Part shown: piece after piece, positions 46,251-56,300 of the stretch | Position numbering within the stretch: position 1 is the stretch's first letter | Layout: each line of letters starts with the position of its first letter | NCBI GenBank assembly: GCA_963691655.1 | Contig: OY829328.1 | Span: 33,561,890 to 33,625,889 of the forward strand | Source of the DNA: Toxonevra muliebris | Lineage: Eukaryota > Arthropoda > Insecta > Diptera > Pallopteridae | Direction of reading: 5' to 3' | Length of the DNA stretch: 64,000 bases | The notes under the pieces: model-generated | The model's input: the letters and a program-made list of their open reading frames with translations, nothing else | Database searches by the model: none | What the model was told of the DNA's origin: nothing | Made by a program: the position numbers and the translations under genes

Positions 46251-47801
46251 CTAGGAAAAATGTTGAAGAACTAAATGCTTAAAGTTTTTGAAATTAGAAA
46301 CTGTCTTAATGTTAGATGGCAATGAATTCCATAACCTTATAGCGCTAACAAAAAATAGCCTACTTGAATTTCTAAAGTTATGGCTATGGATTTGAAGGTT
46401 TATACTTCTGCTTGATTTACAGAATTGAAGCTTTTCATACAAATAATTGGGGCTCTGTGTATAAATGAGCCTATGCAAAAAGATACAGTTCCTGACATCA
46501 AGGTATCCGAAGAGATCAAGACCAAGAATTTTCTTACTATAAACCGAGATATGTACGAACTTTTTTACACCATATATGTAGCGAGCAGCATTGTTAAATG
46601 CAACGAGAAGTTTGTGTGAAGACCTTGAGTCAAGTTTACTATAAACAACTTCCGAGTAGGTAATTATAGGCACTAGTAGTTGCAACACTAGTTTACGTTT
46701 AGTTTCACATGGTACAAATGCAGCAGCCATCCTAAGATTTCGCAGGACCACGTACGCTTTACTCACCACAGAGTTAATTTGATCATCACACGAAAGATAT
46801 GAATTAATAATAAATCCAAGGCTCCTGACCTTATTAAGGAACTTCAGCTCGATTCCATTGAGAACAATGGGGGGAATATCGGTGTGTAAGTAAGACGCTT
46901 GCGAGATAGGCAGAACAAATGATTTAATTGGATTTAATTTGAGCATGTTATCACTGGCCCACTTGCTAATTGTACATAAATCTTCATTTACTCGTGCACA
47001 TAAATCCTCAACAAGACCTATAGGTCTAGATAAGTATATCTGGAGGTCATCAGCATAAGCATGCATGGAGATATGACGACAAACAGCAAAAATATCATTT
47101 AAAAACATAGTAAAAAGAAGCGGACCAAGAACAGAGCCTTGAGGCACACCTCTGTTTACTGTCTTGTACATCGAATAAGCATTACCAATCTTTACTCTTT
47201 GAGATCTACCTTCTAAATAGCTTTCCATCAACCGTACCGCAGTATCTGAGAATCCAAAGCATTGTTTCAACTTTCTGCAAAGCAGAGAGTGACTAACGCT
47301 ATCAAATGCTTTAGAGAAATCTAAGAGGCATAATAAAGTGAGATGACCCTTATCATATGGTGTTCTAATATCGTCCAGAATTTTTACAACAGCAGTGGAG
47401 CAACTGTGTCCAGAGCGGAAACCAGACTGGAGAGGTGATAAAAGGCTAGACTCACTAAGGTTACTAGAAATCTGTTCAGCCATGAGTGATTCACAGACTT
47501 TGGATAGAGATGACAATATACTAATAGGGCGGAAATCAGCTGGTGTTGAGGCCATCGATATTTTTGCTATCGGAATAACTGTGGCCACTTTCCAAATTTC
47601 AGGGAAACGAGAGCTAGTGATGCAGTGATTAATAATGTGTGTCAGAGGACTGAGAACATAGGGTGTTATGAGTTTTATAAATTTTATAGCAATACCATCT
47701 TCTCCGATAGCATTCGATCTAATTTTCTTTATGCAGCGAGCCACATCCGTTTCACACACAGCATCAAACTGGAACCCAGCAGGAGATTTGGTAGTATTCA
47801 T
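46251..47801 (-). pseudogene. Outer LINE ORF2, C-terminal part: reverse transcriptase
   Basis: About 515 codons open without a stop. Blocks in order: PADFRPISILSSLSKVCE, SPLQSGFRSGHSCSTAV, CLLDFSKAFDSVSHSLL, VNRGVPQGSVLGPLLFTMF and HAYADDLQIYLS, the YADD catalytic centre. The thumb and the tail NFRNSSRLFFVSAIRLWNSL typical of CR1/Jockey-type ORF2 follow. There is no RNase H domain. The first codons overlap the target duplication, so the apparent Met start is not the native start; the rest of ORF2 lies beyond the insertion at 53889-55160. Confidence 0.9.
47796..47801. repeat. Target-site duplication, left copy
   Basis: ATTCAT, matching 53889-53894 on the other side of the inserted LINE. Confidence 0.85.
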
Positions 47802-48576
47802 TGAACTGTCGAGCCATCAGTCACTTAAGGGGGCTAACATACATCTCGATGTGTGCCGTAATTGAGTGGTCTGATGGTAGTGTGGTCTATCACCTCCTCG
47901 TGGTGACAGCTGGTAACGGTTGCATGTCAGCCAGCTGGTGTAAACTATTATCTTATAACAGGGCACATCAGATGACTGATATGCAACTGGCTAAGATAGA
48001 TCAGGCGGAGGGAGCAAACCCTCTCGACCCAGATATGTTAGGGTTCTGTTTGTAATGCACCTCAGACATGTTTGATTTTTGATATCAATCAGAATTAGAC
48101 TTTCTGGCGTGCACTACATGTGGGTCACTGCATATCTGGTCAATCAAAACACCCTTGGGTACTCTGGCGTTCACCCCTAGTGGGATTGGGCGTCAGGTAC
48201 CAAAATGGCACGACCCCTCATTTGTCCACGGACCTCCCTTTTATTTCCTTATTTGTTTTTGATTGCTTTGGGCTGGTGGTTGTGGCTTCTGGACCTTGTA
48301 GCAGCGGGGTGAAACCTTCTGTGAACGGCTCCAGTTTAAGGTCACAACTATCTCCGTCCCGTTAAAACCCTGGCAGGCCTCATGGTACGTTCGAAGTCCG
48401 TCGCCATTCGGTTGGCGGTGTAGGTTTGGTTGAGATGACTCCCATTTAGCACTGGTCTGGCTCTGAGTACTTGCTCTCATAAGGACTTGTACCAACCCTC
48501 GCGTGGCCTCCCTGCTTCGGCATAGATAACCACGGGACCATTAAGGTGACTACACATCCGGACGGAGATAGCGGCC

Positions 48577-50214
48577 ATGAGTGGGGACCCAACAATCATG
48601 AATACGTCTAATATAAAACCCCAAAAACCCAAGGCCAACCCGCATGGGGAGCCCAATAGATTGGTTAGGCAATCGCCTGCCAAACGTTCACCACCCTCAA
48701 CTTCTGGTGGCTCATCTTCTGGTGCTTCTTGCACCAGACCTACAGTGTCGACGAGAGTTTTGGCCAACATACCACCCTCGTCGTCATCTGGACCCACACC
48801 TTCTTCGAGCACGCTCGGTACCCAGGCAACTGTGCCGGGTGCGGGTGGTGCTCCTCTTCAGGCTCGCTTGTCTGGTACCGGTAAGGCCTCAGCAACTAAG
48901 CTGGCCTCTTCCTTCACCAGCAAAAGCGCCAGCACATCTAGCGTTCGGTCGCTATCTTCGAACAACCCTACCACTTCGGCAACTGTGCCAGGTGCTAGGG
49001 TTGTTCCACCGCCCGTTCGCCGGTCTGGTGTAGCCAGGGATTCGGCAACTAAGCCGGCCTTAGCCTCCACCAGTACAGGCCCCAGCACCGCTTCCACCTC
49101 TGGTGCTCGCGCGCACATTACTGCGTCAACACGGGCGTACAGGACCAGAAGGTCAGCCTTCAGGATCCTGAATAGGCTGGAGCCCCTTGATCCCTCTTCG
49201 CTCTCCGAAAGGGATAAGGCAGCTCTTCAATGGGCCCAGCAGAATGCTGGTGCTCGCCCTCCTCCTCCTCCACTAATACCTCCTCATACAGCTAGTCAGA
49301 AACGACAAAGGTCGACTGATAAGGCTGTCCAACCTGTCCGTCAGGACACCAAAAGGCCAAGACTGGCAACCCCAAAGCCGAAACTAAATCGGCCTTTTAA
49401 TGAGGTTGCGAAAGATGGTCTTATCTGGGCCATTGTTGACTCCAGTAACATCGACGGTACCATATCCCCAGACAACTGGAGGTTGGCACAGGCGGCGCTT
49501 CGCAATGTCTACAAAGACGTTGTTACGGCGAATCCAGGTCCGTCGCCCAAATGCCGAGATGCCGGTTGGTATCAAGGCCACATAAAGTTGGTAGCTTGTG
49601 CAGATCAACGCTCTGCGGACCTTTACAAGCTGGCCATTGCTAAGTTGGGAGAGGTATGGCCAGGTGCAAAGCTTTCTGCTGTATCTAAAGACCAGATCCC
49701 CAACCGACCACGTTCCAAGGCATTGATTCCGGCTGAGCCCTCCTCGCCGGATGAAATCCTCGAGCTTATAAAGTTAAGCAACCTTGAGCTACCCACCCAT
49801 GATTGGAGAGTAGCCAAGGTCAGCGAACCCAAGGGCAACTTCCGTGAGGCACTCATCATCCTTAATGAGGAGTCGCTCTCACCGCTTAATACCACTAAGG
49901 GGGAGATCAACTACGGGTTCGACTCGATCTCCCTCAGGGTTTACAGATGTGACAAGTTGGGTACTGGGCAAGAAACCGTCACAGAGCCTTCGGCAGAAGC
50001 CGTGGGCTTCCTGGCGACCTTGTCCCAGTCCCAGACAGACACTGATCTCTCTGATGAAGGGAGTACCCTGTCCTCCTCCGAACTAGTTGGCGACTTTTTC
50101 GGTAAAATGGAGCTTGCCGCTGAGAACGTCGAGGCCCCTCCTTTGTCTGATGAGGAGGACCCCGACGTCACCATGATTGCCATCCCAAAAAATGGTGAAG
50201 GTTATTCAAATTAA
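48577..50214 (+). CDS. LINE ORF1, Gag-like protein with DUF4780-type domain
   Basis: 545 residues. The first 280 or so are Ser/Pro/Thr/Ala-rich and disordered, with a few imperfect internal repeats (ATVPGAGGAPLQ and ATVPGARVVPPPVRRSG). From about 285 to 465 there is a folded domain, beginning RPFNEVAKDGLIWAIVDSSN and including WRLAQAALRN and AGWYQGHIKLVACADQRSADL, which I recognise as the DUF4780-like domain of insect LINE ORF1 proteins. The C-terminus is acidic. There are no CCHC zinc knuckles. It would bind element RNA to form the retrotransposition particle. Its end overlaps the ORF2 start by 23 bp in another frame. The Met at 48577 is the first in the frame and follows several out-of-frame ATGs in the 5' UTR. 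Confidence 0.88.
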   Translation: MSGDPTIMNTSNIKPQKPKANPHGEPNRLVRQSPAKRSPPSTSGGSSSGASCTRPTVSTRVLANIPPSSSSGPTPSSSTLGTQATVPGAGGAPLQARLSGTGKASATKLASSFTSKSASTSSVRSLSSNNPTTSATVPGARVVPPPVRRSGVARDSATKPALASTSTGPSTASTSGARAHITASTRAYRTRRSAFRILNRLEPLDPSSLSERDKAALQWAQQNAGARPPPPPLIPPHTASQKRQRSTDKAVQPVRQDTKRPRLATPKPKLNRPFNEVAKDGLIWAIVDSSNIDGTISPDNWRLAQAALRNVYKDVVTANPGPSPKCRDAGWYQGHIKLVACADQRSADLYKLAIAKLGEVWPGAKLSAVSKDQIPNRPRSKALIPAEPSSPDEILELIKLSNLELPTHDWRVAKVSEPKGNFREALIILNEESLSPLNTTKGEINYGFDSISLRVYRCDKLGTGQETVTEPSAEAVGFLATLSQSQTDTDLSDEGSTLSSSELVGDFFGKMELAAENVEAPPLSDEEDPDVTMIAIPKNGEGYSN

Positions 50215-53200
50215 TCTTCACCACTCCATTACTGCCTCGGCAGCCCTGCTCCTCCGCCTGACTCAAAAAGGAGAGGAGCTCATACTAGTCCAAGAACCAT
50301 GGGTCGTCAATGACCGGGTTTGCGGACTCAATATTAATGGATACCGCACAGTGTATGTGGAGGGTCAAGGTAAACCCAGATCCTGTATCCTTATCAAAAA
50401 TAGCATTAACGCTCTTTTACTCTCCAGGTTCAGCGATAAAGACAACGTGGCCATGGTTATTGTGATCAACGCTATGGCCACCTGGATCGTCTCCAGCTAC
50501 ATGGCACATGACCACGGTACATCACCGCCGCACGATACGTTGAAGCTTCTGGTTGCAGAGGCTAACCGTAAACGGACCCCGGTTATCATCGGTGCCGACG
50601 CTAATGCCCATCACGAGATGTGGGGCAGCACGGACACAAATGAACGAGGTGAGTCCCTCTTTGATTTTATCCTTACTCATGACTTAGTTATTGCTAATAG
50701 GGGGAACGAGCCAACCTTCATTACTTCAAATAGAAGGGAGGTTCTCGATATCACTCTAGTAAGTGAAAACTCGTCACATCTACTGAAAGACTGGAGTGTC
50801 TCGCAAGAGTGCTCCTTTTCTGATCATAATTACATTAACTTCACCATTGATAAACTAGATCCTACAGACTCTGCAGGTGCTACTAGCCTCATCAATAGGA
50901 AGCATACTGACTGGACAAAGTTCCATGCCATTATCGAGTCTGGCATACAGCCTGCTCCAGCCACTATAAATAACCACTGCGATATTGATCGAGAGGTAAA
51001 CTCCATTACAGCACTTTTTAACACTGCTGCTAAATCGGCATGCAATTCCTCCAAACCTAGAGGTAAGACTAAACCTTTATGGTGGACCCCGGAGATTGCA
51101 GAGCTACGAAAAGTATGCAGAAGACTCTTTAATAGAGCCAAGGCTTTCAATGACTGGTTTCTCTTTAAATCTAAACAAAGGGAACTTAAGTACGCTATAA
51201 GAAAAGCCAAAAGGGCGTCTTGGAGGAACTTCTGTGGTAGCATAGAAAGCTTCTCCGAGACTAGCCGACTTCGAAAACTCTTGAATACGACCCCTAGGGC
51301 TCTCGACTGTATCCAGAAATCCGATGGTCACTGGACTGATTCTGGGATCGAGACCTTAGAGGTCCTCCTGTATACTCATTTTCCAGGGAGTAAAACCTTC
51401 GTTGATCATAGTCCTCCTGTGACCGATCATCTTTTAAGTAACACCTCCCCTTTTCAATTGACCGACACTCTTCTAAAGTGGGCCATCAAATCCTTCAGCC
51501 CCTACAAATCTCCAGGGCCAGATGGCATCATTCCCGCGGATATTCAGCAAGGGGCTGAACACGTAACATCATGGCTATTGCAAATTTATAATGCTTGCCT
51601 AAAATTTTCGTACATTCCCAAAAGCTGGAGAGAGGCTCGTGTAGTCTTCATACCCAAAGCAGGGAAGACGTCCCATATCAACCCAAAGGACTTCAGACCG
51701 ATCAGTCTGTCCTCCTTTCTCTTAAAAATATTAGAAAGGGTTCTTGATTTTCATATCAGGAATTCTATCAATCCTACTCTTTTATCCAAATCACAGCATG
51801 CCTATACTAAAGGGAAGTCTGTGGAAACAGCGCTACATGTACTCATTGAGGAAGTTGAGAAATCACTTTCCAACAAGGAGTTCACACTTGCAGTGTTTCT
51901 CGATATCGAGGGGGCATTCAACAATGTCTGCCCCGACGCTGTCGTTAATGCCTTAATAAATCTTAATCTTGATGTTAATCTGGTTAAATTTATAGGACAA
52001 CTACTTAAAACACGTATCATCAGCTCCTCTATCGGAAATGATAAAGTCAAAAAGGTTGTCAATAGGGGCACACCACAAGGAGGTGTATTATCGCCTCTTA
52101 TTTGGAATCTGGCGGTGAACACACTGCTAAACAGATTAGATCAAACCGGCTGCAAAATAATAGCTTATGCAGATGACATTGCTATTGCAGTATCCGGCAA
52201 ATACGTTGCTACTCTTTCAGAACGGCTAAATCACTCACTTAGCATTCTGTCTCACTGGTGCCGTGAATTCGGTCTTAATGTTAATCCTGCCAAAACAGAG
52301 GTTATGCTTTTCACTAGAAAGTATAAAATACCAACTTTTGCCCTACCCAAAATTAATGGTATCTCGCTTTGTCTTAGTAAGCGCGTCAAATATTTAGGAC
52401 TTGTTCTTGATCCTAAACTTCAATGGAAAGCTAACATAGCAGAGAGAGTACGGAAAGCCTCTTGCGCTCTCTACTGCTGTAAGAGGGCATTAGGAACAAG
52501 ATGGGGTCTTCAACCTCGAGTCACTTCCTGGCTCTATTCAGCAGTGGTCGAGCCTAATCTTCTTTATGGATCCGTCTTCTGGTGGCCAGCTACTTCAAAG
52601 GCGGTCAACCTTAAACCACTGGATAAGGTTAGAAGAACGGCAGCCATATTGATTACTGGGGCCCTCCGTACTACCTCCACGAAAGCTCTCTTCGCAATCC
52701 TTCATTGGTTGCCAACCTCACTTCTGGTCAAGCAACAAGCTAAGTGCTCTGCTGTCAGACTCAGTGCCCTAACTCGCTGGACCCGGTCAAACCTGGGCCA
52801 TGCCAAGATTTTAATCCACGATACGTCCGTACCAACTAACGTAGACTACATTTGCTCTACCCCTAATTTAAACCACACGTTCTTCACCCATATCCCCAGT
52901 AGAGAGGAATGGGTTAATGACGAGGTGGTCACTGACAATTTAATTGACATCTATACAGATGGATCCAAATCGGAGGAAAGAGTCGGCTGTGGCATCTTCT
53001 CTAGTAAGCTAGATCTCAGACTCTCTTTCCGACTTCCTGACCATTGCAGCGTCTTTCAGGCGGAAGTAATGGCTATCTATCAAGCGTCCAAGTGGCTTAT
53101 TCGCAACGATTCATTCGATACGAATATCCGCATCTACACGGACAGCCAAGCAGCAATCAAGTCCCTTGCCGGTGTTTTCACTACATCAAAGCTTGTTCTC

Positions 53201-53791
53201 GACTGCCGATCTTCACTCAACATTTTGTCGAGTCACTCTCAGGTCCACCTATATTGGGTGCCTGAACATATGAATATTTCAGGTAACTGCAATGCCGACG
53301 AGTTAGCAAAACAGGGCTCGCAACTTACAGATATATCACCTACCTGCACCATTGGTGTCCCTCTTACGTCTATTAAATTAGCCATTAAGCAAAACTACCT
53401 TGAGGAAGCAAAAAGATCCTGGGTAGCGGAGCATACCTGTGGTATTACCAGGCTAACATGGACCACTATGGACAATAAACGTACTAGACAGCTACTCAAC
53501 CTAAGCAGAAGCTCCATCAGCATAACGACTTCGGTGCTCACGGGACACTGCATAATGGGGAGACATGCTGCAAGGCTTGGACTGCCATTCAATGACTTCT
53601 GTCGGGGCTGCGGCTCTGAGGAGGAGGAAGAAACAGTCCTTCATTTCATGTGCGAATGCCCATCCCTGGCCAGGAGGAGACTAAAACTCCTGGGTTCACC
53701 TTTCTTCACTAGTCTGTCCGAGCTATCATCCATAAATATTAAGGACATAGCCAGATTCATTATGGAATCCTCATGGTTCTCCACTCCGTAA
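50192..53791 (+). CDS. LINE ORF2: endonuclease, reverse transcriptase, RNase H
   Basis: 1199 residues from the ATG at 50192. Domains in order: apurinic-type endonuclease about 1-225 (QINLHHS, LVQEPWV, IIGADANAHHEMWGS, LDITLVS, FSDHNYI); reverse transcriptase about 430-730 (FRPISLSSFLLKILE, AVFLDIEGAFNNV, RGTPQGGVLSPLIWNL, IAYADDIAIAV); RNase H about 910-1040 (IDIYTDGSKSEERVGCGIF, FQAEVMAI, IYTDSQAAIKSL, WVPEHMNISGNCNADELAKQ) with the Asp-Glu-Asp-Asp residues in place; and a C-terminal C-x2-C-x11-H-x4-C finger (CRGCGSEEEEETVLHFMCEC). The order endonuclease-RT-RNase H is that of LOA, I and some R1-group LINEs. It performs target-primed reverse transcription. No frameshift or stop is present. 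ORF2 may be reached by reinitiation after ORF1, given the 23-bp overlap. Confidence 0.93.
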   Translation: MVKVIQINLHHSITASAALLLRLTQKGEELILVQEPWVVNDRVCGLNINGYRTVYVEGQGKPRSCILIKNSINALLLSRFSDKDNVAMVIVINAMATWIVSSYMAHDHGTSPPHDTLKLLVAEANRKRTPVIIGADANAHHEMWGSTDTNERGESLFDFILTHDLVIANRGNEPTFITSNRREVLDITLVSENSSHLLKDWSVSQECSFSDHNYINFTIDKLDPTDSAGATSLINRKHTDWTKFHAIIESGIQPAPATINNHCDIDREVNSITALFNTAAKSACNSSKPRGKTKPLWWTPEIAELRKVCRRLFNRAKAFNDWFLFKSKQRELKYAIRKAKRASWRNFCGSIESFSETSRLRKLLNTTPRALDCIQKSDGHWTDSGIETLEVLLYTHFPGSKTFVDHSPPVTDHLLSNTSPFQLTDTLLKWAIKSFSPYKSPGPDGIIPADIQQGAEHVTSWLLQIYNACLKFSYIPKSWREARVVFIPKAGKTSHINPKDFRPISLSSFLLKILERVLDFHIRNSINPTLLSKSQHAYTKGKSVETALHVLIEEVEKSLSNKEFTLAVFLDIEGAFNNVCPDAVVNALINLNLDVNLVKFIGQLLKTRIISSSIGNDKVKKVVNRGTPQGGVLSPLIWNLAVNTLLNRLDQTGCKIIAYADDIAIAVSGKYVATLSERLNHSLSILSHWCREFGLNVNPAKTEVMLFTRKYKIPTFALPKINGISLCLSKRVKYLGLVLDPKLQWKANIAERVRKASCALYCCKRALGTRWGLQPRVTSWLYSAVVEPNLLYGSVFWWPATSKAVNLKPLDKVRRTAAILITGALRTTSTKALFAILHWLPTSLLVKQQAKCSAVRLSALTRWTRSNLGHAKILIHDTSVPTNVDYICSTPNLNHTFFTHIPSREEWVNDEVVTDNLIDIYTDGSKSEERVGCGIFSSKLDLRLSFRLPDHCSVFQAEVMAIYQASKWLIRNDSFDTNIRIYTDSQAAIKSLAGVFTTSKLVLDCRSSLNILSSHSQVHLYWVPEHMNISGNCNADELAKQGSQLTDISPTCTIGVPLTSIKLAIKQNYLEEAKRSWVAEHTCGITRLTWTTMDNKRTRQLLNLSRSSISITTSVLTGHCIMGRHAARLGLPFNDFCRGCGSEEEEETVLHFMCECPSLARRRLKLLGSPFFTSLSELSSINIKDIARFIMESSWFSTP

Positions 53792-53812
53792 ATGGGGGAG
53801 TCGCGCCGTACT

Positions 53813-53888
53813 GTGGTATCACAATGAGCCTAATTTGTGCTTAAGTGTGCTTTCAAGCAGAAGGCTGCCACTCCAACCTAACCTAACC
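53813..53888 (+). promoter_or_regulatory. LINE 3' recognition tail shared with the SINE
   Basis: TGTGGTATCACAATGAGCC, TAAGTGTGC and GCCACTCCAACCTAACC are found in the same order at 15474-15543. In LINE/SINE pairs such shared tails are the site where the reverse transcriptase binds the RNA. Confidence 0.75.
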
Positions 53889-55160
53889 ATTCATATGATC
53901 CGAGAACTTGGGTGAATTTGATTGAGAACCGCATACAAAGTAATCATTGAGTGCATTGGGATCAATCCCACACACACCGGATTTAAATTTACGCACACCA
54001 ATTTCCCTTAAATTAGACCATAATTGTTTAGGGGGTAATGAAGGATTCAGTTTGGATGTGAAGAACATCTTCTTTGACTGCTTAACAGTAGATGTAGCTT
54101 CATTCCTGGCTTTTTTATAATACTCTCGGTTTTGTTCTGTAGGATTTCTCTTCCATTTATTATAACTTTTATGACGCTTCTTTAAGGCTAGCCTCACCGA
54201 GTGCGTAAACCAAGGACAAGTGCTATTTGTAATACGGCACGCACGTAGGGGTACGTGGCTATCATATAGTTTAGAAATGTTTTCGAGAAAGTATTTTAAT
54301 TTATCATCAACTGAGGTAAAAAACCAACAGTCGGACCAATTTCTGTTAGATAAGTCATTATGCAGTGACGCGAAATCAATTGACTTGTAGTCTCTGTAAG
54401 TAAAAGTGTTTTCTGCGACAATTGGAGTAAGATCAATATTCAATGTACAGAAAATTAGATCGTGATCAGAGATGAAAGAGATTTGATCAAATAACAGCAC
54501 AGAGGAAACATCCGAAACCACAAAGAGATCAAGTAAGCTTGGAGAAGCATTGCTTGCGAATCGAGTTGGCATGGTGGTATTGACTATACTGAGACCAATT
54601 TCATCCAAACTACTAGTAAATTTTCTCACATGGCTGTCACTAGAAAGAAGATTCAGATTGAAATCTCCACATAAAACAAAGTGATCAAAGTCAATGACAC
54701 AATCAGAAATGGAAGTGAATAACAGGTCGATATTGGAACTACGATTTGGATTGTACACACATGATAAAAAAATTTTAGCTTTATTACCAAGAATTTCAGC
54801 ATTTATGAACTCCACCTCTGATCCACTAGATTTACTCAAAATATTAACACTTAAATTTGACTTACAATAGATTGCAACACCCCCGCCTCTTCTATTAAGC
54901 CTGTCATTGCGATATAGCTTATAATTTTTTAAATTGAGGTACTCATCTTTCACATCAGTTAAAAACCACGTTTCTGAAACACATATGACGTCAACTGAGG
55001 AGTCTTCAAAAGCATACTTCACACAATCTAATTTAAAATCATTGAGGCTTCGAGCATTGAAGTGAGCAACTTTAAGCCCATTGTGCTGTTTGCATAGAAC
55101 ATTTATCATAGTTTTAAAGTTATTATTAGCGCCAATGTCAGCATTGGTCAAAACCATCAA
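53883..55160 (-). pseudogene. Outer LINE ORF2, N-terminal part: endonuclease
   Basis: About 424 native codons. Endonuclease blocks are LKVAHFNARSLNDFKLD, VDVICVSETWF, NRRGGGVAIYCKS, FVLCGDFNLNLLS, LLDLFVVSD and FISDHDLIFCTL. A linker with Lys/Arg-rich KKRHKSYNKWKRN follows. After the native Asp-His-Met-Asn the frame runs into the inserted LINE and stops within three codons. The reverse transcriptase of the same protein continues at 47795. The full protein would have been about 938 residues, normal for Jockey/CR1-type ORF2. Confidence 0.9.
53889..53894. repeat. Target-site duplication, right copy
   Basis: ATTCAT, the partner of 47796-47801. On the minus strand it supplies the codons ATG AAT of the outer ORF2 in the same frame as at the left copy. 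Confidence 0.85.
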
Positions 55161-55337
55161 AAAATTATACGTAGACAGTCAAACTGAAAGCATTTATGTA
55201 AAGGCTGTGTAGTAGTAGAAAAAAGTAGGAGAAGTAGAGCAGAAGGCATAAGGGAGATTAGAGAAGAAGTAGCAAATAAGAGTGAAAGAATCAAAATAAA
55301 CATGAACTTATATAGATATATAAATAATTTTATTAAT

Positions 55338-56264
55338 TTAATTGCTGCCATTATCCGCATTTTCTGGACTAGCAGCACAGATGATACTCTCCAACTCCTC
55401 CTCACTTGTAATTCGTAGACTTTGCGAGTTTTTATGTAATCTGATGTGAACAGCACCTCGGATAGAGAATGCATTATATATTTCTTTCCTTCGTTTGTAC
55501 GCAATCGCCACATGCAATAGCTTTCTAGTTTCAACGTCAAGGCTTTCATGGATAAAAACATTGTTATCACAACCGAGCCCCACATCCCGTAGATTCACGG
55601 CTTTCTTAAACTGCCTTCGGTAGTTACCAAATGCCTTTAATACGTTATCTCGATCAAAGGGGGTATAAAACTTGATGATAACCACTGAAGTAAGATTAGT
55701 AGTTTTTGGCTTGACACGAAATATATTTTTTATTGGTGGCGACAGAAAATCAATAGAGCGACAGATAGTGTTAAAAATACTCTTTAGGTTTTCACCTTCT
55801 AGGGAAGGCACTCCATATAATATTGCATCAGAAGAGTAGTCTGCAGTATTGACGTTGCTGGTGTTGTTTTTGGCAATTCTTATTTGTTCAGCTAATTCTT
55901 CACATCGATTAGTCAAAGCACTAATATTATTTTCTAGTGTTAGAATTTTTTGATCGTGCTCGCTGAATTTTTGTTTTATAGCACCAATCTCAATCTCTAC
56001 TTTGTTAATAAGCCTACTTTCGACACTAGTAATTTCACTCAAGAGACGCTTACATAAATTGTCTGAGTGTAGCAGAAGACGATCTTCCAAAAGTTTTATT
56101 TGCTCTTTTACACTAGCATTCAAACGCTTTTCCATTCCATGGAGTTGATCTGCGACCGAGTTGGTTATTGTACCATTTTTCTCCAATTTCGGAGAGTTCA
56201 TATGTTTGTTATCTGCCTTCTGAGCGAGTTGTTGCTGACGCGTCAATCTAGGTGTTGGTGACAT
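55338..56264 (-). CDS. Outer LINE ORF1, coiled-coil and FP25K-like RNA-binding protein
   Basis: 308 residues, frame intact. Residues about 30-140 are heptad-rich coiled coil (for example LEDRLLLHSDNLCKRLLSEI, LENNISALTNRCEELAEQIR). Residues about 145-290 form a domain with ILYGVPSLEGENLKSIFNTI, VVIIKFYTPFDRDNVLKAF and VAIAYKRRKEIYNAF, reminiscent of the FP25K-type fold seen in many insect CR1/Jockey ORF1 proteins and of L1 ORF1 architecture. No zinc knuckles. Expected to trimerise and bind element RNA. A stretch of about 175 bp without coding separates it from ORF2. Confidence 0.8.
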   Translation of the reverse strand: MSPTPRLTRQQQLAQKADNKHMNSPKLEKNGTITNSVADQLHGMEKRLNASVKEQIKLLEDRLLLHSDNLCKRLLSEITSVESRLINKVEIEIGAIKQKFSEHDQKILTLENNISALTNRCEELAEQIRIAKNNTSNVNTADYSSDAILYGVPSLEGENLKSIFNTICRSIDFLSPPIKNIFRVKPKTTNLTSVVIIKFYTPFDRDNVLKAFGNYRRQFKKAVNLRDVGLGCDNNVFIHESLDVETRKLLHVAIAYKRRKEIYNAFSIRGAVHIRLHKNSQSLRITSEEELESIICAASPENADNGSN

Positions 56265-56300
56265 TAGTATGTACAGATGTCAGTAGCAAAAGAGCACAAT

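Larger units (their letters stand above)
47802..53888 (+). mobile_element. Apparently intact LOA/R1-group LINE with RNase H
   Basis: 6087 bp: 5' UTR 47802-48576, ORF1 48577-50214, ORF2 50192-53791, 3' UTR 53792-53888 ending in CCACTCCAACCTAACC. It is flanked by ATTCAT on both sides. Both ORFs are open over their full length with all catalytic motifs, so it may be a recent and potentially mobile copy. Its tail matches the SINE at 15227-15543. GC content is visibly higher than that of the surroundings, mainly in ORF1. The 5' UTR (775 bp) presumably holds an internal promoter; I recognise no motif in it. Confidence 0.92.
45973..56300 (-). mobile_element. Jockey/CR1-like LINE, split by a second LINE
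   Basis: About 4.2 kb without the insertion. From its 5' end (near 56300) it has ORF1 (56264-55338), ORF2 N-terminal part (55160-53889), the foreign insertion (47802-53888 plus one ATTCAT duplication), ORF2 C-terminal part (47795-46251), a short 3' UTR and an AAT/AAAT microsatellite tail at 45975-46004 (plus strand ATT). The simple-repeat tail instead of poly-A suits CR1/Jockey-group elements. The exact 5' border and target duplication are not visible to me. Confidence 0.85.

Noticed and set aside
47802..47900. HDV-like ribozyme at the 5' end of the intact LINE
   Set aside because: R2- and LOA-type LINEs may carry one, but I could not draw the nested double-pseudoknot pairing from the sequence by eye. 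A covariance search would decide.
47395..48365. Several plus-strand frames of 65-84 codons
   Set aside because: They are shadows of the outer LINE reverse transcriptase on the minus strand or lie in the 5' UTR of the inner LINE.
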